This document shows positions 1 to 5,386 of a DNA stretch of 5,453 nt, one piece after another. Source of the DNA: an uncultured Prevotellaceae bacterium (lineage in GTDB: Bacteria; Bacteroidota; Bacteroidia; Bacteroidales; Muribaculaceae); contig CAMYCE010000124.1 in assembly GCA_947254205.1 (NCBI GenBank), positions 1-5,453 of the forward strand. Reading direction: 5' to 3'. A program made the position numbers and the translations under genes. The notes beneath the pieces were generated by a model, which did no database searches, had not been told where the DNA came from, and saw only the letters and a list, made by a program, of their open reading frames with translations. Position 1 is the first letter of the stretch; the number at the start of each line of letters is the position of its first letter.

Positions 1-25
1 AATCAACACAACACCCTTCCTCACA

Positions 26-1651
26 ATGAGAAGTGAACTCGTAGTTGACGTACAACCCACCGACATATCAACTGCCCTCATCGAAGATGGCAGGTTGGTA
101 TCGTTGCAAAAGGAATCGCGTGATGCCTCCTATGCCGTCGGAAACCTCTATTTTGCCAAGGTAAAGAAAATAATGCCAGGCTTGAATGCCGCATTTGTGA
201 ATGTGGGCTACAGCAAAGACGCATTTCTTCATTACCTTGATTTAGGCTCACAATTCAGCACCTACTCGCAGTATATCAAAGCAGTGCGCGAAAACCCGGG
301 GAAACGAGCCACCTCTATCTCCAAACTCAAGCTCAAGCCCGACATCGACAAGCATGGCTCGGTGAACGACGTGCTCACTCAAGGGCAAGAGCTCATAGTG
401 CAGATAGCCAAGGAGCCCATTTCTACCAAAGGTCCACGACTCACTACCGAAATTTCCTTTACAGGGCGTTTCTTGGTGTTAACACCATTCAACGACAAAA
501 TTTCGGTTTCACAAAAAATCAAGGACTCGGGCGAAAAATTGCGATTGCGCCGGCTCATCGAGAGCATCAAACCCAATCATTTTGGGGTGATTATTCGCAC
601 ATCGGCCGAGAACAAGCGTGCTGCCGAACTCAATGCCGAGCTCAAAGTGCTGCTCAAAAGTTGGGAAGATGCCATTACAAAAATTCAAAACGCCAGTGCG
701 CCAAGTCTTGTGTATGAAGAAGACAGTCGCGCGGTGAGTTTGATTCGCGACATCTTTAATCCCGATTTTGAAGCCATACATGTGAACAATGCCGAAATTT
801 TCGAGCAAATACATCACTATGTGAGCCTTATAGCCCCCGAACGAAGCGATATTGTTAAAATCTACTCGGGCGAAACGCCTATCTTCGACAAGTTTAATGT
901 CACAAGGCAAATCAAGTCGTCGTTTGGAAAAACAGTATCATTCAAATCGGGCGCATACATAATTATTGAAAGCACCGAAGCACTGCATGTGATCGACGTG
1001 AACTCGGGCAACCGCTCCAAGGCTTCCAACAACCAAGAGAGCAATGCCCTCGACGTGAACCTGCTGGCAGCCGACGAGATTGCGCGACAGTTGCGACTGC
1101 GCGACATGGGTGGCATCATTGTCATCGACTATATCGACATGGCCAAAGCCGAGCACCGTCAGGCCCTATATGAGCACATGAAAGAAGTGATGCAAAACGA
1201 CAGGGCACGCCACAACATTTTGCCATTGAGCAAATTTGGCCTCATGCAAATCACGCGCCAGCGTGTGCGCCCTGCTCTCGACATCGTGACTGCCGAGACT
1301 TGTCCCTCTTGTGGAGGTAAGGGGGAGGTTCAGCCTTCATTGCTTTTCACCGACATGCTGAAAGACAAAATCGACTATTTGATCAACTCGCTGCATGTTG
1401 AGCAATTCATTATGTATGTCCACCCCTTTGTCGATGCCTATCTCAAGAAAGGCTTGTTTAGCGAATATTTCAAATGGCGCCGAGAGTTTGGACGCAAGTT
1501 CCGCATCATGGCCGACCAGTCGCTCACCTATCTGCAATACAAGGTTATCGACAAAAACCGCAATGAAATCGACCTTAAAGAAGAGAAAGACACAAGCAGT
1601 TCGCAAAGCAAAAAAGAGCGTCGCTCCAAAAATCAGCAAAACGAACAATAA
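26..1651 (+). CDS. rng: Ribonuclease E/G family endoribonuclease
   Basis: A cytoplasmic single-strand-specific endoribonuclease of the RNase E/G (CafA) family, which processes rRNA precursors and starts mRNA decay. The 541-residue protein opens with the family N-terminus (SELVVDVQ). It then has an S1 RNA-binding domain at about residues 36-135, including VGNLYFAKVKK and GLNAAFVNVGY and a polar insertion at about 74-110. The catalytic DNase-I-like core follows: VIDVNSG gives D324 and N326, and IVIDYIDM gives D368, matching the Mg-binding Asp residues of E. coli RNase E (D303, D346). The Zn-link cysteines are in CPSCGGKG (C426, C429). The C-terminal small domain ends in a short Lys/Arg/Ser-rich tail (about 518-541). 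It lacks the long degradosome scaffold of E. coli RNase E, so it is RNase G-like in size. The ATG at 26 is chosen because the conserved N-terminus starts there; the leader is A/C-rich with no Shine-Dalgarno. Its promoter lies outside the window. All expected active-site residues are present. Confidence 0.96.
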   Translation: MRSELVVDVQPTDISTALIEDGRLVSLQKESRDASYAVGNLYFAKVKKIMPGLNAAFVNVGYSKDAFLHYLDLGSQFSTYSQYIKAVRENPGKRATSISKLKLKPDIDKHGSVNDVLTQGQELIVQIAKEPISTKGPRLTTEISFTGRFLVLTPFNDKISVSQKIKDSGEKLRLRRLIESIKPNHFGVIIRTSAENKRAAELNAELKVLLKSWEDAITKIQNASAPSLVYEEDSRAVSLIRDIFNPDFEAIHVNNAEIFEQIHHYVSLIAPERSDIVKIYSGETPIFDKFNVTRQIKSSFGKTVSFKSGAYIIIESTEALHVIDVNSGNRSKASNNQESNALDVNLLAADEIARQLRLRDMGGIIVIDYIDMAKAEHRQALYEHMKEVMQNDRARHNILPLSKFGLMQITRQRVRPALDIVTAETCPSCGGKGEVQPSLLFTDMLKDKIDYLINSLHVEQFIMYVHPFVDAYLKKGLFSEYFKWRREFGRKFRIMADQSLTYLQYKVIDKNRNEIDLKEEKDTSSSQSKKERRSKNQQNEQ

Positions 1652-1785
1652 AACAGTTAGAGAATGCATTTTTCTATTCTATTAAGCTCAAAAAAGAGCG
1701 GCTTACACAGCCTCAACACAACTTTTCAACACACAATCTCTCCCTGTGCAACCAATAGAAAAGAAAAACCTCTAAATGAGAAAGT

Positions 1786-1824
1786 AAAATCGCACGGCTC
1801 AATGGTGTCCGTGCGATTTTTTTT
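1786..1824 (+). terminator. Intrinsic terminator downstream of RNase E/G gene
   Basis: A perfect 12-bp inverted repeat (AAAATCGCACGG at 1786-1797, CCGTGCGATTTT at 1809-1820) encloses an 11-nt loop. The T-run at 1817-1824 overlaps the end of the right arm. It lies 135 bp after the rng stop codon and should end that transcript. The left arm begins with AAAA, so it could also weakly stop the opposing apbE-barrel transcript. A run of seven G follows directly (1825-1831). Confidence 0.88.
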
Positions 1825-1845
1825 GGGGGGGCAAGAGGTTTTATT

Positions 1846-1947
1846 GGTTGAAACAGCTGGGTGATGCATGCATCGTCTGCGTTTCACCTTTCCCTGTATC
1901 TATTAACATTGTGTGGCTTTCAGGGAGACGATGCATGTATTATCTCT
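1846..1947. repeat. REP/MITE-like compound palindrome
   Basis: Two palindromic units lie in inverted orientation. The left unit (1846-1888) is a long imperfect hairpin: GG-TGAAAC at 1846-1854 pairs with GTTTCACC at 1881-1888, and its tip is the perfect 12-bp palindrome GATGCATGCATC (1863-1874). The right unit (about 1924-1947) is a weaker hairpin around GATGCATG. The units share a perfect 12-bp inverted repeat, CATGCATCGTCT (1867-1878) and AGACGATGCATG (1926-1937), with a nested CCCTG/CAGGG pair (1892-1896, 1921-1925). The half-site GAGACG-ATGCAT resembles dispersed palindromes I recall from Bacteroidota genomes; that is memory, not a search. It could instead be a structured 3' region. No transposase gene is nearby. 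Confidence 0.6.
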
Positions 1948-2036
1948 ACACTACTGTTACACAGATAATTAACTTTAACTACTCTATATGCAATAATAAT
2001 AGCTATGCTACGCCTATTGAGGAAATCCTCTGAAAC

Positions 2037-2681
2037 CTAAAAAAGATAGGAGGCTGTGAAGCTCACTGTGCGCTCTTTGAGCGAATTGAGTTTCCAATCT
2101 TTCAAGGGTTTTATCAATCCTGCCTCATAGCCCAGAGCCACTTGAATGCACCGGTTGAACTCCAATCCCACCTTAGCTCCTACACCAAAGTCGAAACGTC
2201 GATATACTCCATCGCTAAACAAGTTGTTGCAAGTTGTTTTCAACAGGCCAGTGTCTATCTCCTCATTGCCAGTGATTGTGGTTTTGCCCGACAATCCAAC
2301 AGCAACATAGGGGCCTCCTGCTACGAAAACCGTGGCACGCTCATTCATGTCGCGCTTGTAGCCCACCCAAACGGGCATTTGCAAATAATAGAGCCTGCAT
2401 TTCCAGTCAAGAGTTTCGTGTCCACTTCCCGACATCACTTCTTCGCTCCACCCTTTGGCAGAGAGTAGCAAACCGCTTTCTACATAGCCTCGACTCGTGT
2501 TTTGAGAAAACTCAAATTCAACCTTAGGCCCAAAATGAAACCCCATGCGAGGGCCAAATTCCTTGACCGAAGACCTCTGCACACCAGCTGTGACACCGTA
2601 GCGCAACGATTGTGCCGATGCACCCATGCCCACCATCATGCACAGGGCTGTGGCGAGACACAATCTCATACTTTTTTTCAT
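2037..2681 (-). CDS. Outer-membrane beta-barrel protein (PorT-like/OMP_b-brl_2 type)
   Basis: A small outer-membrane barrel of 214 residues; function unknown. A signal peptide (residues 1-23: MKKSMR, then a hydrophobic core) ends in ASA before Q24. The mature part alternates hydrophobic and polar residues as in barrel strands. It shows the family pattern SLRYGVTAGV (25-34), a YYLQMPVWVGYK strand (98-109), VFVAGGPYVAVGL (118-130), FDFGVGAKVGLEF (163-175) and a C-terminal SYLF ending in the aromatic residue recognised by the Bam machinery. A disordered-looking loop, SGKTTITGNEEIDTG, lies at 131-145. The start at 2681 is chosen for the typical MKK signal-peptide start; the ATG at 2687 (adding Met-Phe) is equally possible and neither has a Shine-Dalgarno. 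The gene follows apbE by 30-36 bp with no -7 box between, so they are probably co-transcribed. It is a more distant relative of the two plus-strand barrels. Confidence 0.85.
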   Translation of the reverse strand: MKKSMRLCLATALCMMVGMGASAQSLRYGVTAGVQRSSVKEFGPRMGFHFGPKVEFEFSQNTSRGYVESGLLLSAKGWSEEVMSGSGHETLDWKCRLYYLQMPVWVGYKRDMNERATVFVAGGPYVAVGLSGKTTITGNEEIDTGLLKTTCNNLFSDGVYRRFDFGVGAKVGLEFNRCIQVALGYEAGLIKPLKDWKLNSLKERTVSFTASYLF

Positions 2682-2717
2682 GAACATAATCTAAAATTAA
2701 GGTATATCACATATTGT

Positions 2718-3746
2718 TCACTTGGCAACGTGACTGGCAAAGGCTTTGTTGCTCCACACCACAAAGTCGCCTTGCTCGTTGGCACTAATGGTCATCACTC
2801 CGAGATCGGCACGAGACTGCATCATGCTTTGAGTGCGGTTCAAGCCCATCACCATGCAAGCTGTGGCCCAAGCATCGGCCAACTGACAGTTGGGGGCAAC
2901 AATAGTCACACTCAGCAGGTTGGACTCGGAACTATAACCCGAGAGCGGATTGATGATGTGCGACACTTTCTTGCCTTTCACTTCCTTAAACTTACGGTAA
3001 TTGCCACTGGTGGCCACAGCCCCTTGATCGAGCGAGAGCACGAGAGCCGACTGGTGTTGCACCTTTCCCTGCTCTTCGGCTATGGGCATGTCGATAGAAA
3101 TGTGCCACGGTTTGCCCTTGGCATTGTGGCCCTTGACCACAACTTCGCCTCCAACCTCTACCATGTAGTTTTCACCGCCATTGCGCTCAATCATGCGAGC
3201 CACTTCATCAACCGCCATGCCCTTGGCAATGGAGCTAAAATCAAATTGCAGGCGTGGATCGGCCTTCACAAGCCGGTGGTCCTGAATCGTGCACTTCGAT
3301 AGTCCCACAAATTGCCTGATACTATCTATCACAGCAGTAGTGGGCATTTCACCACTTTTGTAGCCAAATCCCCAAGCATTGACCAAGGGCATCACAGTGG
3401 GGTCGAACAATCCTCCCGAAGCCTTGTGCACCTGTTGTGAAGTGCGCAACAAGCCAATCAACATGGCATTGAGCGAGTCGGTCTTATTTTGATTGATGCG
3501 AGAAATCATGGAATTGGGATTGAATGTTGAAGCACAATTATCAACCCTGTTAAACACAGCCACAATCGAGTCGTCGAGACGCGAGGTTGTTTCACACGTC
3601 ACATGATAGTCGGTGGTCCATATCACCCCTTCCCCACTCCAGTAGTGCTTGGGACGAGGCGACCAAACAAACACAACAACAGCTGCCGCAATAGCCAACA
3701 CAAGTGTTGCTATGTAGCCACGCGAGAGTCTCAAGTTTTGATTCAT
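2718..3746 (-). CDS. apbE: FAD:protein FMN transferase (ApbE family)
   Basis: Transfers FMN from FAD to a Thr or Ser side chain of target proteins in the periplasm, releasing AMP; it needs Mg. The 342-residue product has one N-terminal membrane segment (about 11-28) and no lipobox, so it is probably inner-membrane anchored. ApbE hallmarks appear in order: STFNPNSMISRIN (73-85), FDPTVMPLVNAWGFG (114-128), DFSSIAKG (169-176), ENYMVEVGGEV (192-202), ATSGNYR (245-251), SHIINPLSG (262-270) and LADAWATACMVMG (289-301). D291 and T295 in the last motif fit the metal-binding positions of the family. The HIIDP motif common in the family reads HIINP here (N266). The ATG at 3746 is chosen because AGGA abuts it and conserved sequence follows; the upstream in-frame TTG at 3767 falls inside the -7 promoter box. 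No flavoprotein substrate gene (nqr, rnf, FMN-binding domain) is next to it; a barrel gene follows. Confidence 0.95.
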   Translation of the reverse strand: MNQNLRLSRGYIATLVLAIAAAVVVFVWSPRPKHYWSGEGVIWTTDYHVTCETTSRLDDSIVAVFNRVDNCASTFNPNSMISRINQNKTDSLNAMLIGLLRTSQQVHKASGGLFDPTVMPLVNAWGFGYKSGEMPTTAVIDSIRQFVGLSKCTIQDHRLVKADPRLQFDFSSIAKGMAVDEVARMIERNGGENYMVEVGGEVVVKGHNAKGKPWHISIDMPIAEEQGKVQHQSALVLSLDQGAVATSGNYRKFKEVKGKKVSHIINPLSGYSSESNLLSVTIVAPNCQLADAWATACMVMGLNRTQSMMQSRADLGVMTISANEQGDFVVWSNKAFASHVAK

Positions 3747-3764
3747 TCCTTTATTATTTTTGAG

Positions 3765-3794
3765 CAAATATAATCATTAAAAATGATTTACAAA
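3765..3794 (-). promoter_or_regulatory. Bacteroidota-type promoter of apbE
   Basis: Reading the minus strand, the -7 box TATATTTG (3772 to 3765) matches the Bacteroidota consensus TAnnTTTG exactly. A -33 TTTG lies at 3794-3791 with an 18-bp spacer. Transcription should start near 3760, giving a 5' leader of about 12-15 nt before the ATG at 3746. This position excludes the longer TTG start for apbE. Confidence 0.75.
3772..3788. promoter_or_regulatory. Candidate operator dyad in apbE promoter
   Basis: A perfect 7-bp inverted repeat, AATCATT (3772-3778) and AATGATT (3782-3788), is separated by AAA. It fills the spacer between the -33 and -7 elements of the apbE promoter almost exactly, the position expected for a repressor site. 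The bases are A/T-rich, so chance is possible, and no regulator gene is in the window. Confidence 0.4.
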
Positions 3795-3851
3795 GTTAAT
3801 ATTTTTATTGCTTTTTAGCTCTATTGTGAGCTTTTAACGAAAAAAAGCCCG

Positions 3852-3868
3852 TTTTTTTTCTATATTTG
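3852..3868 (+). promoter_or_regulatory. Promoter of the first plus-strand barrel gene
   Basis: The -7 box TATATTTG (3861-3868) matches TAnnTTTG exactly and is identical to the apbE -7 box. No good -33 TTTG/TTG is seen 19-21 bp upstream; that space holds seven A (3840-3846), GCCCG and eight T (3852-3859). Transcription should start near 3875, leaving a leader of about 90 nt. Confidence 0.6.
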
Positions 3869-3909
3869 TGAAGTGATTTTCGCACTCAAGTGATGAGTAG
3901 AACAAGCAC

Positions 3910-3930
3910 AATCGGTGAAAATCGCCGATT
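3910..3930 (+). promoter_or_regulatory. Stable hairpin in 5' leader of the barrel mRNA
   Basis: AATCGGTGA (3910-3918) pairs with TCGCCGATT (3922-3930), giving a 9-bp stem with one G-U pair and an AAA triloop. It is not followed by a T-run, so it is not a terminator. It sits about 35 nt into the predicted mRNA and 34 nt before the ATG at 3965; the stretch between is A-rich and unstructured. It may protect the 5' end or tune translation. This is inference. Confidence 0.5.
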
Positions 3931-3964
3931 AAAAACATGAAAACAAAACAAAAGCGAAACAATT

Positions 3965-4579
3965 ATGAAGACTTTCATTAAAAAACTCCTTGCCATTGCT
4001 ATCGTGGCAGTCGCCACAACAATTCCTGCCACTGCACAGTTGCGACTGGGCGTGAAAGCGGCAGTGGGCATCAATAACATTAAGTGGGACAACGAGATTA
4101 TCGATCACGTGAAAAAAAACATGGTGGGCTATTCGGTGGGTGTCACCGGTGAATTCTCTGTGCCCATTGTGGGACTGGGCGTTGAAGCCTCGGCACTCTA
4201 CACTCATCGCCGTGCCGAGCTCACCGACAACAACACAGGCTTTACCTACAAGCGCGACTACATCGAAATCCCCGTGCATGCCAAATATAAATTGCAACTG
4301 CCAGCATTGAGCAACGTGGTCACTCCCTTTGCCTTTGCAGGTCCCAACTTTGCCTTTCTTGCCCGCTCAAGCGACGACAAAGATGCCTTTAAAGACCGCA
4401 CTATGGCCATTTCGCTCGATTTGGGTGCTGGAGCCGAGATCATGAAGCATCTGCAACTCTCGGTGAGCTACTCGCTGGGCATGAATAAAGCTTTTGAATA
4501 TGTTGGCGTGAACGACAAAACCACCAATATTGCCGGCAAAGATAAATGCTGGACTATCTCGGCCGCCTATCTCTTTTAA
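3965..4579 (+). CDS. Outer-membrane beta-barrel protein (PorT-like/OMP_b-brl_2 type), copy 1 of tandem pair
   Basis: A 204-residue predicted outer-membrane barrel of unknown function. The signal peptide (1-24) has lysines at K2, K6 and K7, a long Ala/Ile/Val core and ATA before Q25. The mature chain starts LRLGVKAAVG, like its relatives. It contains GVTGEFSVPIVGLGVEASALYTHR (59-82), DYIEIPVHAKYKLQL (98-112) and TPFAFAGPNFAFLA (120-133), and ends in a strand closing with AAYLF, an aromatic C-terminus suited to Bam-dependent insertion. Each of these blocks has a counterpart in the next gene, so the two are tandem paralogues. The start is supported by the signal peptide; there is no Shine-Dalgarno, and the A-rich upstream sequence is usual for Bacteroidota. 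The gene has its own promoter (divergent from apbE) and terminator. Confidence 0.87.
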   Translation: MKTFIKKLLAIAIVAVATTIPATAQLRLGVKAAVGINNIKWDNEIIDHVKKNMVGYSVGVTGEFSVPIVGLGVEASALYTHRRAELTDNNTGFTYKRDYIEIPVHAKYKLQLPALSNVVTPFAFAGPNFAFLARSSDDKDAFKDRTMAISLDLGAGAEIMKHLQLSVSYSLGMNKAFEYVGVNDKTTNIAGKDKCWTISAAYLF

Positions 4580-4587
4580 CGCCTCAC

Positions 4588-4607
4588 TCCCCACACGGGG
4601 ACTTTTT
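4588..4607 (+). terminator. Compact intrinsic terminator after barrel copy 1
   Basis: TCCCC (4588-4592) pairs with GGGGA (4597-4601) around the loop ACAC. CTTTTT follows, with T at 4603-4607. It begins 8 bp after the stop codon of the preceding gene. The stem is short but GC-rich. It separates the two barrel genes into independent transcripts, in line with the promoter that follows. Confidence 0.7.
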
Positions 4608-4622
4608 CTTGTTGCCTAATTC

Positions 4623-4653
4623 TTGTAGATAACGAGATTTGGCTTTATCTTTG
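4623..4653 (+). promoter_or_regulatory. Bacteroidota-type promoter of barrel copy 2
   Basis: The -7 box TATCTTTG (4646-4653) matches TAnnTTTG. A -33 TTG lies at 4623-4625, giving a 20-bp spacer, the expected distance. The start of transcription should be near 4660, leaving a leader of under 30 nt before the ATG at 4688. Confidence 0.75.
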
Positions 4654-4687
4654 CATCAATTATCACACTACAATATTATTGGAAATA

Positions 4688-5317
4688 ATGAGAAAAATAT
4701 TTATTGTCACCACAATGCTCATGATGGCTGTGGCCGGTGCTTTTCAAGCAGTGGCCGAAACTCGCTGGGGCGTGACAGCTGGTGCTAATTACAACCAAGT
4801 GCATTTCAATCAAAGCGACATCTTCAAGAGCGACCACACGGTGGGTGGCAATTTAGGCCTCACTGGCGAACTCATGATTCCCGGCATTGGTTTTGGTGTA
4901 GATGGCTCGATTCTCTACTCTATGCGCAACGGCAAGTTGCACATGGGCGATAAAAAAGCGTGGAAAGCAGTGGGAATGGGCACCGAAAACTGCAACCTGC
5001 ACTATATCGACATTCCTCTCAATCTCAAGTTCAGGTTTCACAACCTCAATGGCGTTGAAAACACGATTATGCCTATCGCCTTTGTGGGTCCCACTTTCTC
5101 GGTTCTTGCCGGCCACAACAAGGTGAAAGACCAATTGAGCTATCAAAAGGTGAGTGTGGGGTTGCACATGGGCATAGGGTGCGAGTTGTTTAAAAAAGTG
5201 CAACTCAACATGGGCTATCAATTTAGCTTGGGCGAGTCGCTCAAAACCAAATTGCTCGACGACAATGGAGCGAAAAACCGCACATGGTATGTGAACATCA
5301 CCTACTTTATCCCCTGA
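4688..5317 (+). CDS. Outer-membrane beta-barrel protein (PorT-like/OMP_b-brl_2 type), copy 2 of tandem pair
   Basis: A 209-residue predicted outer-membrane barrel, function unknown. The signal peptide (MRK, then a Met/Ala/Val core) ends in AVA before E24. The mature part opens TRWGVTAGANYNQ and shares with the preceding gene GLTGELMIPGIGFGVDGSILYSMR (57-80), HYIDIPLNLKFRF (105-117) and MPIAFVGPTFSVLA (128-141). It differs by a longer loop at about 81-104 and a more hydrophilic end (KTKLLDDNGAKNR). The last strand, WYVNITYF, is followed by Ile-Pro, so the usual C-terminal aromatic residue is two positions from the end. The ATG at 4688 is chosen: GGAA at 4681-4684 lies just upstream, and the in-frame TTG at 4679 would add only three residues before the signal peptide. 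It has its own promoter and a strong terminator. Confidence 0.87.
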   Translation: MRKIFIVTTMLMMAVAGAFQAVAETRWGVTAGANYNQVHFNQSDIFKSDHTVGGNLGLTGELMIPGIGFGVDGSILYSMRNGKLHMGDKKAWKAVGMGTENCNLHYIDIPLNLKFRFHNLNGVENTIMPIAFVGPTFSVLAGHNKVKDQLSYQKVSVGLHMGIGCELFKKVQLNMGYQFSLGESLKTKLLDDNGAKNRTWYVNITYFIP

Positions 5318-5352
5318 TTCCTGCAGAATTAAAGAACTATTCTCGATAACGT

Positions 5353-5386
5353 AAAAAGCCTCTTTTTGCAAAGAAAGAGGCTTTTT
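5353..5386. terminator. Strong bidirectional intrinsic terminator
   Basis: A perfect 13-bp stem, AAAAAGCCTCTTT (5353-5365) and AAAGAGGCTTTTT (5374-5386), has an 8-nt loop (TTGCAAAG). Both strands end the stem with five T, so it works in either direction. It ends barrel copy 2, whose stop codon is 35 bp upstream, and may serve a convergent gene beyond the window. The remaining bases to 5453 show no gene. Confidence 0.9.

Larger units (their letters stand above)
1652..2036. other. Gene-free stretch between convergent units
   Basis: These 385 bp separate rng (+) from the barrel gene ending at 2037 (-). Positions 1652-1785 are plain A/C-rich 3' untranslated sequence, with only a 4-bp hairpin around 1686-1699. 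The rng terminator (1786-1824) and the compound palindrome (1846-1947) come next. Positions 1950-2036 are A/T-rich with tiny hairpins (TAGC/GCTA at 2000-2010, GAGG/CCTC at 2019-2030) that lack a T-run on the minus strand. No convincing terminator for the minus-strand unit is visible here. The reading frames through this stretch have no family resemblance, and one crosses the terminator. Confidence 0.7.

Noticed and set aside
1664..1864. A 66-codon plus-strand frame after rng
   Set aside because: It runs straight through the rng terminator hairpin and T-run, has low-complexity composition, no ribosome site and no recognisable family.
1848..2033. A 61-codon plus-strand frame in the gap
   Set aside because: It starts with TTG inside the palindromic repeat, has no ribosome site and no family resemblance; it is most likely a chance frame.
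1990..2036. Small hairpins as a terminator for the minus-strand apbE-barrel unit
   Set aside because: The stems are 4-5 bp with 2-4 nt loops and lack a T-run on the minus strand; the terminator at 1786-1824 is a better, though distant, candidate.
2037..2681. Possible ApbE flavinylation target in the co-transcribed barrel (SGSGHET at residues 84-90)
   Set aside because: It lacks the Ser/Thr-Gly-Ala-Thr core of known FMN-attachment motifs, and no FMN-binding domain is present. No motif was found in the other two barrels either.
2502..3302. A 266-codon plus-strand frame opposite the barrel and apbE genes
   Set aside because: It is antisense to two well-supported genes, is rich in His/Ala/Arg as expected for a shadow frame, and has no domain or promoter.
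3817..3832. Inverted repeat AGCTC-TATTGT-GAGCT followed by TTTT in the divergent region
   Set aside because: Only a 5-bp stem; too weak for a terminator, and no gene ends nearby. It could be an operator, but there is nothing to support this over chance.
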